NCBI GenBank assembly: GCA_020344755.1
Contig: CP070829.1
Coordinates: forward strand, 1,156,698-1,200,012
Direction: 5' to 3'
DNA: 43,315 bases
From: Gemmatimonadales bacterium
GTDB lineage: Bacteria > Gemmatimonadota > Gemmatimonadetes > Longimicrobiales > Gaopeijiaceae
Shown here: positions 16,377-24,252 of the stretch, piece after piece
Position numbering within the stretch: position 1 is the first letter of the stretch
How the letters are laid out: each line of letters begins with the position of its first letter
Program-made: the position numbers and the translations under genes
Notes under the pieces: model-generated
The model's input: the letters and a program-made list of their open reading frames with translations, nothing else
Told to the model about the DNA's origin: nothing
Database searches by the model: none

Positions 16377-17545
16377 GGTACACCCTCCAGGAGTTCCTCC
16401 ATGGCGAGGGAGCACCCACGCGGCTCCGCCCCCTCTGCCCTTCCCACGAGCCTCAACCCGTCGTCGTCCATCCAGCCCAGGTCCTCGGTGAGAATCGCCG
16501 ACACCGACGCCAGATTCGCCGCATCGAAGAAGGCCAGCAGGCCGCGTTCCCCAGCTTTCCGCGGGGCGAGGGTCTCCGGATCCAGGACCCGGACCCGCAA
16601 CCAGGGAGGTGGAAGGTGGACTCGCTCCCCCGGATCCGCCTCCCGCGGCTTCCCGGACGCTGGGCGGAGCACCGGCTCGTAGAGCTGTGAGAGCAACTCG
16701 GTCATTCCGTATTCGTTCACCATTCGCTCCGCCGGGATACCCAGAGCTGCCTCCAGGCCGCGGTAGAGCTCCGAGCGAGGCACCCGTCGCTTCCGGCCCT
16801 TGAAGCCTCCCGTCTCCATGAGCCTCGATCCCTCCGGGAGGTCGAAGCTCCATCCCTCCCTCCCGCACCTCTCCAGCCACTGGACCCATGCGAAGGCGGT
16901 ACCCATGACCAGGACCGGTACCCCTTCGCCCTCCGCCCTGATGAGGGCGCTCCGGAACTCCTGCACCCGGATCCCGGACTCGGGCCGCGCGAAGAACCCG
17001 CTGTCCACGGTGCCCAGGGCGTCGCACACGAAGCCCATCATGGCGGAAAGGGAAGAGTGCGGGTCCTCCCGAGGCGACGGTACCAGGGACAGAATGGGCA
17101 GCCGCCCCCCCTCGGGCACCAGGTTCATTGCGAACCACGGCACGCACGCGTCCCGGTAGAGCCCGAGCGAAGACACGGGATGACGGCCCCGGCGACCCCC
17201 TCCCCTGGTCGTCCCGCTGGTTAGGAAGACCGCCTCCGGACGTCCTGGCGCACTGAGGAGGTCCAGGTACTTGAAGGCGGTCGCCGGAACCGAGGGGACG
17301 TCCTCCCACCGTGATACCGAGGCCGGGGTTCGCCCCCGGCTCTCGCAGTACCGCCGATACGCCTCGTTCCCCAGGAACTGGAGCTCGAAGACTTGGAGTG
17401 CGACGGCGCCGAACTCCTCCTCCGGGATACGACTCTCCGGCCGTTGGAACCAGCCCCCGAGGCGCGACTCCAGTTCCCTGAGCCCGGGCGCCACGTCCCC
17501 GGAAGATCTTCCAGCGAGGGCTCCCTCTGTCCGGCTGCTGTCCAT
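16373..17545 (-). CDS. LuxE-type acyl-protein synthetase
   Basis: Enzyme of 390 residues that in the LuxE family activates a carboxylic acid with ATP to an acyl-AMP and then holds the acyl group on a cysteine before passing it to LuxC. ANL-superfamily motifs are present: TSGTT at 109-113 and EYGMTELLSQ at 278-287. C378 in EPRGCSLAMEEL near the C-terminus matches the acyl-carrying Cys of LuxE. The start at 17545 has GGAGG about 10 bases upstream. It sits 24 bases after the FAD oxidoreductase gene and overlaps the LuxC gene. Both catalytic sites look intact. The natural acid is unknown. Confidence 0.82.
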   Translation of the reverse strand: MDSSRTEGALAGRSSGDVAPGLRELESRLGGWFQRPESRIPEEEFGAVALQVFELQFLGNEAYRRYCESRGRTPASVSRWEDVPSVPATAFKYLDLLSAPGRPEAVFLTSGTTRGGGRRGRHPVSSLGLYRDACVPWFAMNLVPEGGRLPILSLVPSPREDPHSSLSAMMGFVCDALGTVDSGFFARPESGIRVQEFRSALIRAEGEGVPVLVMGTAFAWVQWLERCGREGWSFDLPEGSRLMETGGFKGRKRRVPRSELYRGLEAALGIPAERMVNEYGMTELLSQLYEPVLRPASGKPREADPGERVHLPPPWLRVRVLDPETLAPRKAGERGLLAFFDAANLASVSAILTEDLGWMDDDGLRLVGRAEGAEPRGCSLAMEELLEGVP

Positions 17546-17569
17546 TCCCGATCGATCCTCCGCCGACCG

Positions 17570-18754
17570 CTAGATGAAGCGACGAGGGTTGAACAGGCCG
17601 CCGCCGGGAACCGGCTCTCGTCCCGCCACGGCCTGGGCCAGGAGCCTTCCGCACTCGAACGCGAACGGCAGGCCACCCCCGGAGAACCCCGAAATGACCA
17701 ACTCGTCCGGGGCTCCAGGAAGGGGACCCACCAGGGGGAGGTAGTCGCTGGTCCACCCGAAGATTCCGCTCCACCGCCGGGTGACCTCTAGCCGCGCTTC
17801 AGGGAAGGTGGATCGGAACCACTCCTCCAGGTCACCCTGGAGCCGGTCGTCCAGCTCCGGGCGGGTCCTCCAGTACGACCGGTCCCAGGCGTCGTGCCGC
17901 CATCCGCCGAGGTACAGCTCCCCGTCCGGCGATTGCCGCCAGACGTTGAGCTTCCAGTGCGTAGCGAAGCCTCCCTCCTGCCCCTCGAGGCCCTGGACCC
18001 TGGCCGCCAGGCCCTGCCCCCGAATGGGTACGATCTCGTCGCCCAGGAGCGCCGAGAATCGGCGGGAGTCCACATGGGTGGCATAGACGATCATGCTCGC
18101 CCTTACTTGCCCCCGATCGGTCTCGCACACGAGCCCGGCCCCGTCCCGGGTGGCCTCCCGCACCGCGACCTCCTCCACCACTCTCGCCCCGGCCTCCTGG
18201 GCGGCCCGCGCCAGGCAACGGGCTGTGGGTCCGGGACTGATGGCGCCCGCGCCCTCGAGGAGGTAGCCCCCGGTGAAGCCGCGGCCTCCGCATCGCTCCC
18301 GGACCTGGTCCGCCGTGAGCCAGTGAACCGGAAAGCCTGCCGCCTCCAGCGCCTGGAACGAGAGTTCGACCGCGTGCTGGCTGTGGGATTCCGCCAGGAC
18401 ATGCCCACCCCGGAGGTCCAGCCCCGCCTCGGTCTCCGCCCCCATCTCCCGAAGCACGGTCCCCAGGCCCTCGATGGAACGCATGGCGAATGACCAGATC
18501 TCGCGCGCACCGTCCGACCCCCGATCGTGGGAGGTCTCGTGGAATGGCTGGCGGAGCGGCGGTGCCAACACCCCCACCGCCGCCTCCGTGGCTCCTCGAC
18601 CCACTCGTCCTCGCTCGAGGAGAGTGGCGTCGATGCCGTTGCGGGCCAGGTGGTAGAGTGTGGACGTACCTGCGATCCCGCCCCCGACCACCACGACGTC
18701 GCTTCGGTCCGGCAGCTCGTCCGGCGCCGGAAATCCGTCCCGAAACCCGCTCAT
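17570..18754 (-). CDS. DadA/glycine-oxidase-like FAD-dependent oxidoreductase
   Basis: Flavoenzyme of 394 residues in the DAO family, which oxidises D-amino acids, glycine or secondary amines. The N-terminal dinucleotide fold is clear: VVVVGGGIAGTSTLYHLARNG at about residues 20-40, ending in an acidic residue for the ribose (LLERG). Near the C-terminus, WSGIFGWTSDYLPLVGPLPGAPD and ISGFSGGGLPFAFECGRLLA match the family's flavin-binding tail. There is no signal peptide, so it is cytoplasmic or peripheral. It lies 15 bases downstream of the D-aminoacylase and 24 bases upstream of LuxE. That context favours a D-amino acid as substrate, but no residue here proves it. Confidence 0.82.
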   Translation of the reverse strand: MSGFRDGFPAPDELPDRSDVVVVGGGIAGTSTLYHLARNGIDATLLERGRVGRGATEAAVGVLAPPLRQPFHETSHDRGSDGAREIWSFAMRSIEGLGTVLREMGAETEAGLDLRGGHVLAESHSQHAVELSFQALEAAGFPVHWLTADQVRERCGGRGFTGGYLLEGAGAISPGPTARCLARAAQEAGARVVEEVAVREATRDGAGLVCETDRGQVRASMIVYATHVDSRRFSALLGDEIVPIRGQGLAARVQGLEGQEGGFATHWKLNVWRQSPDGELYLGGWRHDAWDRSYWRTRPELDDRLQGDLEEWFRSTFPEARLEVTRRWSGIFGWTSDYLPLVGPLPGAPDELVISGFSGGGLPFAFECGRLLAQAVAGREPVPGGGLFNPRRFI

Positions 18755-18769
18755 CCGCCTCTCCTCGGC

Positions 18770-20464
18770 TCAACCCCGGTAGCCCGTTCCGCGCACCGAC
18801 CTCCCGTACAGCGACCCGGTTTGCTCTCCGTCTCGAATGGTGATCCCTCCATTCACCATCACGTGGACAATACCCTGGGGATATTGGTGGGGCGACTGGA
18901 AGGTGGCCCGGTCCGAGACCGTGTCCGGGTCGAAGGCCACCAGGTCCGCCACAGCGCCCTCGCGGACGACACCTCGGTCGGACAGCCGCAATTTCCCCGC
19001 CGGCATTCCGGTGACCTTGTGCACCGCCGACTCCAGGGAGAGAGCCCGCCTCTCCCGGACGTAGTGGCCCAGAAGCCGTGGGAAGGTCCCGTATCCTCTG
19101 GGATGCGGCGAGCCCTGGCCGAGGGGCCCGTACGGAGCGTAGGCACCCCCGTCTGAACACACCATCCCCAGGGGGTGCGCCAGAAACCGTTCCGTGTTCT
19201 CCTCGGACATTCCGAATCCGATCATCCCCACGCTTCCGCCGTTTGCCCGCATCAACTCCAGGGCCAGTGCGTACGGGTCCAGCCCCCGCTCCTCCGCCAG
19301 CTCCCCCATCCTCCGCCCCCTTGCCCAGGCGGTGGTCTCCCCGGTGGAGGTGATCTGGACCGAGTCCCAGCTCCCAAGCAGCGCCACCTTTCCCCGTGCG
19401 AACGTCTCGATCCGCCTCGCCTCCTGCGGATCATCCAGTCTGCGAAGCAGGGCGGCGGAGCCTCCGTCCCGGGACCATGCGGGGAACAGGTTGGAGAGAC
19501 CCGTGGCGTAGGCCACGTAGGGATACCGATCGAAATGGACATCGATGCCATCGGCGCGCGCGGCCTCGATCATGGCCAGCGCCACCTCCGCCTTCCAGTA
19601 GTTGCGGCGTCCCTGGGCCTTGAGATGGGATACCTGCACCGGCACTCCGGCCATCCGCCCGACGTGGAGCACCTCCTCCACGGCCGACAAGAGCGCATCG
19701 TCCTCGTTCCGCATGTGGGACGAGTAGGGGTAGCCCGTCCCCTGGAGTTCCGCCGCCAGCGCCACGAGCTCCTCTCTCGGCGCGAACCCCCCGGGGGTAT
19801 ACTCCAACCCGGACGAGAGCCCCACGGCCCCCTGCGCCAGCGCGTTCCGGACCAGGGCCCGCATCTGATCCAGCTCGCGCTCCGTGGCGGGTCGGTCCCC
19901 ACTTCCCACCACGAATCCGCGAATCGTCCCGTGCCCCACCATGGACGCCACGTTCACCGCCACCGGGTTCCGGTCCAGGTAGTCCAGGAAGCCCCCCAGG
20001 TCGGCGAAATCGATCTCCACGCCATGCTGGTTCCGGAAGCGCTCCGCCCGGGAGCGGGCCGCACCCGGACTCCACAGAATGGAGCTCCCGTCCTGTCCCA
20101 CGACCTCCAACGTGACCCCCTGGCGGATCCTGCTCTCGGCCCGCGGCTCCACCAACAGGTTCAGGTCCGCGTGAGAGTGGATGTCGATGAAGCCCGGGGC
20201 CAGGACAAGACCCCGGACATCGACTTCCTCGGACCCGACCTCCGGAATCCGGCCCACGGCCGTAATCCGGCCACCGGTGACCGCTACGTCGGCCTCGCGG
20301 CCCTCAGCTCCAGTCCCATCCACCACCAGTGCACCGCGGAAGACGACGTCCGGCGCGCCGACCCGCCCCACGAAGGCGACGGGCGCGATCCACCCCACAG
20401 CCCCCAGCGCCGCCGCTCGCTCCAGGAAGTCTCTCCGGTCCATCCCCAGAGACGTGACGCTCAC
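18770..20464 (-). CDS. N-acyl-D-amino-acid deacylase (D-aminoacylase), Tat-exported
   Basis: Amidohydrolase of 564 residues that would cleave N-acyl-D-amino acids into a D-amino acid and a carboxylate. Residues 8-35 look like a Tat signal (DRRDFLERAA then a hydrophobic stretch), so it acts outside the cytoplasm. The metal motif HSH (96-98) follows GFIDI. Later family blocks include SSHMRNEDD, VSHLKAQGRRNYWKAE and SDGGAYAPYGP with HPRGYGTFPRLLG. The position that is the zinc-ligand Cys in classical D-aminoacylase (GNCG) reads GQDG here (residues 123-126), so the metal site differs. The start is GTG 20464, overlapping the upstream gene as GTGA; ATG 20443 is a possible alternative. Confidence 0.85.
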   Translation of the reverse strand: MSVTSLGMDRRDFLERAAALGAVGWIAPVAFVGRVGAPDVVFRGALVVDGTGAEGREADVAVTGGRITAVGRIPEVGSEEVDVRGLVLAPGFIDIHSHADLNLLVEPRAESRIRQGVTLEVVGQDGSSILWSPGAARSRAERFRNQHGVEIDFADLGGFLDYLDRNPVAVNVASMVGHGTIRGFVVGSGDRPATERELDQMRALVRNALAQGAVGLSSGLEYTPGGFAPREELVALAAELQGTGYPYSSHMRNEDDALLSAVEEVLHVGRMAGVPVQVSHLKAQGRRNYWKAEVALAMIEAARADGIDVHFDRYPYVAYATGLSNLFPAWSRDGGSAALLRRLDDPQEARRIETFARGKVALLGSWDSVQITSTGETTAWARGRRMGELAEERGLDPYALALELMRANGGSVGMIGFGMSEENTERFLAHPLGMVCSDGGAYAPYGPLGQGSPHPRGYGTFPRLLGHYVRERRALSLESAVHKVTGMPAGKLRLSDRGVVREGAVADLVAFDPDTVSDRATFQSPHQYPQGIVHVMVNGGITIRDGEQTGSLYGRSVRGTGYRG

Positions 20465-20724
20465 GACGACCTCCGGATCCGACCGGGCTCCAGGCCTCCG
20501 GAGTGCAGGATCTTCTCCTGCAATCGCTGAGCTTCCTCGTCGGCGAAATCCATCACCCCCGTGAGCCTGGACCGTTGGAGGTCATACTGGGCCGCGGGAA
20601 AGTCGTCCCCTTCCGCGTGCCTGAGACTTCCGTCCAGGGTGCCCAACTCCCGGACCGCCTTCTCCAGAGCCCTTCGAAGGCGGTTCAATGCCTTGCGGGC
20701 TTCCGACTGCGCGGCATCGCTCAT
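20461..20724 (-). CDS. Small helical protein of unknown function
   Basis: An 87-residue protein I do not recognise. It is highly charged and predicted helical, with heptad-like spacing in ARKALNRLRRALEKAVREL and in QYDLQRSRLTGVMDFADEEAQ, suggesting a short coiled coil. It has no signal peptide or membrane segment and no Cys. It overlaps the D-aminoacylase start by 4 bases (GTGA) and follows the NRAMP-like gene by 50 bases, so it is probably a member of this operon. The short overlap and matching codon bias support it as a true gene. Confidence 0.6.
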   Translation of the reverse strand: MSDAAQSEARKALNRLRRALEKAVRELGTLDGSLRHAEGDDFPAAQYDLQRSRLTGVMDFADEEAQRLQEKILHSGGLEPGRIRRSS

Positions 20725-20774
20725 CCGGCTTCGCTCCCAGTGTCGTCGGGATGTTCCTGGCGCCATTCCATTCT

Positions 20775-22010
20775 TCAGATCAAGCCCACCACCGCCAGGA
20801 GGGCACGGAGGCCCAGCACGGTGGCGACCAGGACGACCACCCCACCCACGACGTTGGATGCCACCCGGTTCTGGCGGCCTCGCATGAGACGTCGGTCGTT
20901 CACCGCACCCAGAAGGAATACCGCCACGGCGGGCAGCAGGATACCATTTGCGGCCTGGGCGAAGAGGATCGCGGGAACGGGGCGCACACCCAGGACTCCC
21001 AGGACCACACCGACGCCAAGGACCGTCCCCCACACGGCCCGCACCCGGGCATCGTGCAGATCCCGCTCCCATCCCAGAGCACCGGCGGTGGCGTAGGCGG
21101 CCGCCAGAGGAGCGGTGACCGCCGAGGTCATCCCGGCCGCGAAGAGCCCCACCGCGAAGAAGACTCCGGCCCACCGGCCCAGGATGGGCTCCAGTGATCG
21201 GGCCATGTCTGCCGCGCTGGTGACCTCGGCACCACTCTGACCCAGGGTCGAGGCCGCGGTGAGGAGGACGGCCATGCTCACGACTCCACCCAGACCGATG
21301 GAGAGTGCCAACTCCATGCGCGCCGCCGGCAGATCCGCCTCACCGCCCGTATACCGCTCTCCCACCGCCGAAGCATGCAGGAACAGGTTGTAGGGAACGA
21401 CGGTGGTGCCCACGAGCCCGACGGCCACGAGAAGCGAGCCATCCGGAAGGGCCGGCACGAAGAGACCCTCGAGCATGGGACCCGCCGCCGGAAGCATCGT
21501 CGCGGCGGTAGCCAGGAAGACCAGGGACATGACGGCCACCATCACCGCCATCACGCGCTCAACCAGGCGGTAGCTCCCCGTCCAGAGGAGGGCGAACGCC
21601 AGCGCGCCGAGCACGATCACCCAACCCCGCACGGGTCCACCCACGATCCCCTGCAGGCCCAGAGACCCACCCAGGAGATTCCCGGTCTGGTATGCGGCGT
21701 TCCCCCCCGCGATGGCAGCCACGACCAGGAGGGCGGCCATGACACGCCCGGCTCCTCTGAATCGCCCCCGAATTGCCTCGCCGAGCCCGTTCCCGGTCAC
21801 CAAGCCCAGGCGGGCCGCCATCTCCTGGAGTCCCATGGTGGCGAGGGTGGAGAAAAGAAGGGCCCAGAGGAGCGCTGTGCCGAAGCGGGCTCCGGCCAGG
21901 GTCGCGGTGGTGATGGTACCGGGACCGAGGAACGCCGCAGCGACGATCCAGCCCGGCCCCACGGCGGAACGCAGGCGCGGGCGGCGGGTGTCGGCTTCAG
22001 GGTCGGCCAT
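20775..22010 (-). CDS. NRAMP-family transporter with altered metal-binding residues
   Basis: Integral membrane protein of 411 residues with about eleven helices, of the NRAMP divalent-metal transporter superfamily. Helix 1 carries GPGT (29-32) where classical NRAMPs have DPGN, and helix 6 carries TVVPYN (203-208) where they have AxxMPH. The Asp, Asn, Met and His that bind Mn or Fe are thus all changed, so the substrate may not be a transition metal. The remaining family pattern (LATMGLQEMAARLG, FLHASAVGERY) is intact. The start ATG at 22010 is chosen because residues before it are not membrane-like; an upstream ATG at 22094 is in frame. It is the first gene of the minus-strand run to LuxC. 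Confidence 0.82.
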   Translation of the reverse strand: MADPEADTRRPRLRSAVGPGWIVAAAFLGPGTITTATLAGARFGTALLWALLFSTLATMGLQEMAARLGLVTGNGLGEAIRGRFRGAGRVMAALLVVAAIAGGNAAYQTGNLLGGSLGLQGIVGGPVRGWVIVLGALAFALLWTGSYRLVERVMAVMVAVMSLVFLATAATMLPAAGPMLEGLFVPALPDGSLLVAVGLVGTTVVPYNLFLHASAVGERYTGGEADLPAARMELALSIGLGGVVSMAVLLTAASTLGQSGAEVTSAADMARSLEPILGRWAGVFFAVGLFAAGMTSAVTAPLAAAYATAGALGWERDLHDARVRAVWGTVLGVGVVLGVLGVRPVPAILFAQAANGILLPAVAVFLLGAVNDRRLMRGRQNRVASNVVGGVVVLVATVLGLRALLAVVGLI

Positions 22011-22070
22011 GGGATTCCCGATGCGTGGGTGGGTGATGTCCGGGTCGGGCAAGGTACTGCACCCACGTGC

Positions 22071-22090
22071 CCCCGCTACCATGGGCGGGG
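22071..22090. promoter_or_regulatory. Inverted repeat in the NRAMP/YpdA divergent region
   Basis: CCCCGC (22071-22076) and GCGGGG (22085-22090) flank the 8-base TACCATGG. It sits in the 137 bases between two divergent starts. It could be an operator or a leader hairpin; in such GC-rich DNA chance is also possible. Confidence 0.2.
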
Positions 22091-22147
22091 ACAATCCGTA
22101 CCTTCACCAGCATGATCGAGCGGACGGAGCGCCCGGAGAACGACGGA

Positions 22148-23149
22148 ATGCATGAGATGGATCTGGCGGTAGTCGGTGCGGGCCCATGCGGGATCGCGGT
22201 GGGTGCCGCAGCGGCGAGGAACGGGGTATCTGCGACCCTGTTCGACCAGGGGTGCATCACGAACTCCATCGTGAACTACCCCTACTACATGACCTTCTTC
22301 AGCACCGCGCGGATGCTGGAGGTTGGGGGTGTGCCGTTCACCATTCCCGACAGCAAGCCAACGCGTCGTGAGGCCCTTGCCTACTACCGATTCGTGGTGG
22401 AGCACTTCGGGATGGCCGTGCACCAATACGAGGCGGTTCAGCAGATCGACGGCACCGCAGGACGGTTTCACATCCGAACCCGCTCCATGGGTGGGGAGGA
22501 GCATCAGTACCTGGCCCGGGCCGTGGTCATGGCCACCGGTGGATTCCACCAGCCGAACCAGCTCGGGGTGCCCGGTGAGGATCTCGCCAAGGTCAAGCAC
22601 TACTACCACGAGCCGTTTCCCTACTTCGGCCAGAAGGTGCTCGTAGTGGGTGCCGGCAACTCGGCCGTGGAATCGGCGCTGGAGATGTACCGGAACGGGG
22701 TGCACGTTTCCATGGTCCATTTTCTGGACCGCATCGACCGGGGGGTGAAGCCATGGGTCGTTCCCGACATCTCCAACCGTTTGGACCGGGGTGAGATTCC
22801 CATGTTCTGGAACCACCGTGTCGCGGAAGTTCGCTGGGGCTCGGTCCTCCTCCGGAGCGAGGTGGACGGCTCGGAGAAGGAGATCGAGAACGACTGGGTG
22901 CTCGCCATGACAGGCTGGCGACCGGACCCGGTGCTCCTCCGGTCCCTCGGTGTGGGGATCGACCTCGAGACCGGGATTCCCCATCACGACCCGGGCACCA
23001 TGGAGACCGACGTCCCGGGGGTCTACATCGCCGGGGTCCTGGCGGCGGGGAACAACGCCAACAAGATCTTCATCGAGAACGGTCGTGAGCACGGCGACCG
23101 CATCGCAACACACCTGCTCACCGGGACGCGCCCGGATCCAGGGGGCTAA
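22148..23149 (+). CDS. ypdA: YpdA/Bdr-like bacillithiol-disulfide reductase
   Basis: FAD/NADPH-dependent thioredoxin-reductase-like protein of 333 residues. YpdA reduces bacillithiol disulfide and supports bacilliredoxins. The first Rossmann motif is VVGAGPCGIAVG with Cys at residue 14, the position of the Cys reported as essential in Staphylococcus aureus YpdA. The second NADPH motif is VLVVGAGNSAVESALEM. The C-terminal PGVYIAGVLAAGNNANKIFIENGREHG is the flavin-tail region. There is no CxxC pair of classical thioredoxin reductases. The start at 22148 has GGAGAA 7-9 bases upstream; earlier in-frame ATGs (22067, 22112) lack this. The stop overlaps the stop of the convergent ygfZ. Confidence 0.82.
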   Translation: MHEMDLAVVGAGPCGIAVGAAAARNGVSATLFDQGCITNSIVNYPYYMTFFSTARMLEVGGVPFTIPDSKPTRREALAYYRFVVEHFGMAVHQYEAVQQIDGTAGRFHIRTRSMGGEEHQYLARAVVMATGGFHQPNQLGVPGEDLAKVKHYYHEPFPYFGQKVLVVGAGNSAVESALEMYRNGVHVSMVHFLDRIDRGVKPWVVPDISNRLDRGEIPMFWNHRVAEVRWGSVLLRSEVDGSEKEIENDWVLAMTGWRPDPVLLRSLGVGIDLETGIPHHDPGTMETDVPGVYIAGVLAAGNNANKIFIENGREHGDRIATHLLTGTRPDPGG

Positions 23150-24252
23150 TCCGAAAGGGCTTCCACCCGGGCCCGGGGACCCTCGGGACTTCCCACCGCC
23201 ACCGACTCCCCCGGTTCGACTTCCCGTCGCACGTAGGCGAGGGCGAGCTTTCCCCTGGTCGGTGAATCCACGGCGGAGGTGATTTCGCCCCGGGCCCGTT
23301 CGGGTCCGTGGAAGAGAGGAGTCCCAGGTGCCGGCAGCTCCGACGAGAGGTCGAGGACGAGGCGGCGGAGGTGACGGTTGACCCGACCCCGGTCGCGGAT
23401 CCGGACGATCACCTCCTGGCCGGTGTAACAACCCTTCCCATAGTCGATGGCCCGGTGGTGGATCCCCGCCTCCACGGGAATCACATCCTGTCCCAACTCG
23501 GAGCCGAAGGCCGGACGGCCCGCTTCCACCCGGAGCGTATCCCAGACCTTCTGTCCCATGGGTTCGGCTCCCGCCTCCGTGAGGAGCTTCCAGACGGCTC
23601 GTAGCACCTCCCGTTCCCCCACGATGTCGTACGCCGGAACCGAAAGGTCCGCCGAGCGCATCACGAGGACCTCGTCCTCCCGCCCACCACCCATCCGTCG
23701 GTACTCCCCTTCTTCGAGAGCCTCCAACTCCTCCTGGCCCAGGCGGAGGCCCAGGACCACACCGGAAACGACGCGCGCTGCGCCGGGGCCCGCTACGGAG
23801 AGCATCCCCAGTTCCTCGGAGCGGTCCTCCAGCCGCGCGAGACGTGGAGGGAGGATCCGGGCGAGGTACGTCCGCAGGGCCTCCCGGGCCTCGGCAGGCA
23901 GATGTGCGCGGACCACCTCCGATCCGTTCAAGACCTCCCTCCACATCCACAGGTCCGAGACGATCCTCCCCTTGGGTGTCAGCACCGTGTGGTAGGTGGC
24001 GCGCCCCGCCGTCACACCGGAAACCTCGGCGGGCGCGTCCGGCATGGAGCCCGTCACCACACCCTTCAACATCTCCAGGGGTGCCCGGCCCGTGAACGCC
24101 CATTGCCCCCGGTGGGATCGGTCCCGGAGGCCGACTCCCGTGGTGGCGGCCCGGTACTCGGCTTCCGGATCTCCGTGGTGGAGGATCACCTCCCCTCCTG
24201 CCCACGCCTTGAAGGAAGCTCCGGCCTCCTCTGGAGGGAACGGTCTCGTCAC
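23146..24252 (-). CDS. ygfZ: YgfZ/GcvT-like folate-binding Fe-S cluster assembly protein
   Basis: Protein of 368 residues related to aminomethyltransferase GcvT and to YgfZ, a folate-binding factor needed for maturing some Fe-S enzymes. The diagnostic motif KGCYTGQE is at 273-280 with Cys 275. The GcvT-like N-terminal region contains VGLRDRSHRGQWAFTGR. The window holds many Fe-S enzymes (ActB, EtfD, MutY) that might depend on it, although this is only a general link. The start is GTG 24252, overlapping the upstream SirB1/TPR gene as GTGA. The 3' end overlaps the ypdA stop tail to tail. Confidence 0.88.
   Translation of the reverse strand: MTRPFPPEEAGASFKAWAGGEVILHHGDPEAEYRAATTGVGLRDRSHRGQWAFTGRAPLEMLKGVVTGSMPDAPAEVSGVTAGRATYHTVLTPKGRIVSDLWMWREVLNGSEVVRAHLPAEAREALRTYLARILPPRLARLEDRSEELGMLSVAGPGAARVVSGVVLGLRLGQEELEALEEGEYRRMGGGREDEVLVMRSADLSVPAYDIVGEREVLRAVWKLLTEAGAEPMGQKVWDTLRVEAGRPAFGSELGQDVIPVEAGIHHRAIDYGKGCYTGQEVIVRIRDRGRVNRHLRRLVLDLSSELPAPGTPLFHGPERARGEITSAVDSPTRGKLALAYVRREVEPGESVAVGSPEGPRARVEALSD

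Noticed and set aside
15066..17545. Bioluminescence operon
   Set aside because: LuxC and LuxE relatives are present, but there is no luxA, luxB or luxD in the window, and the neighbours are amino-acid enzymes.
16377..17774. Upstream extension of the LuxC frame to a 902-residue protein
   Set aside because: The extension is out of frame with LuxE, which has clear catalytic motifs in this interval. LuxC starts at GTG 16376.
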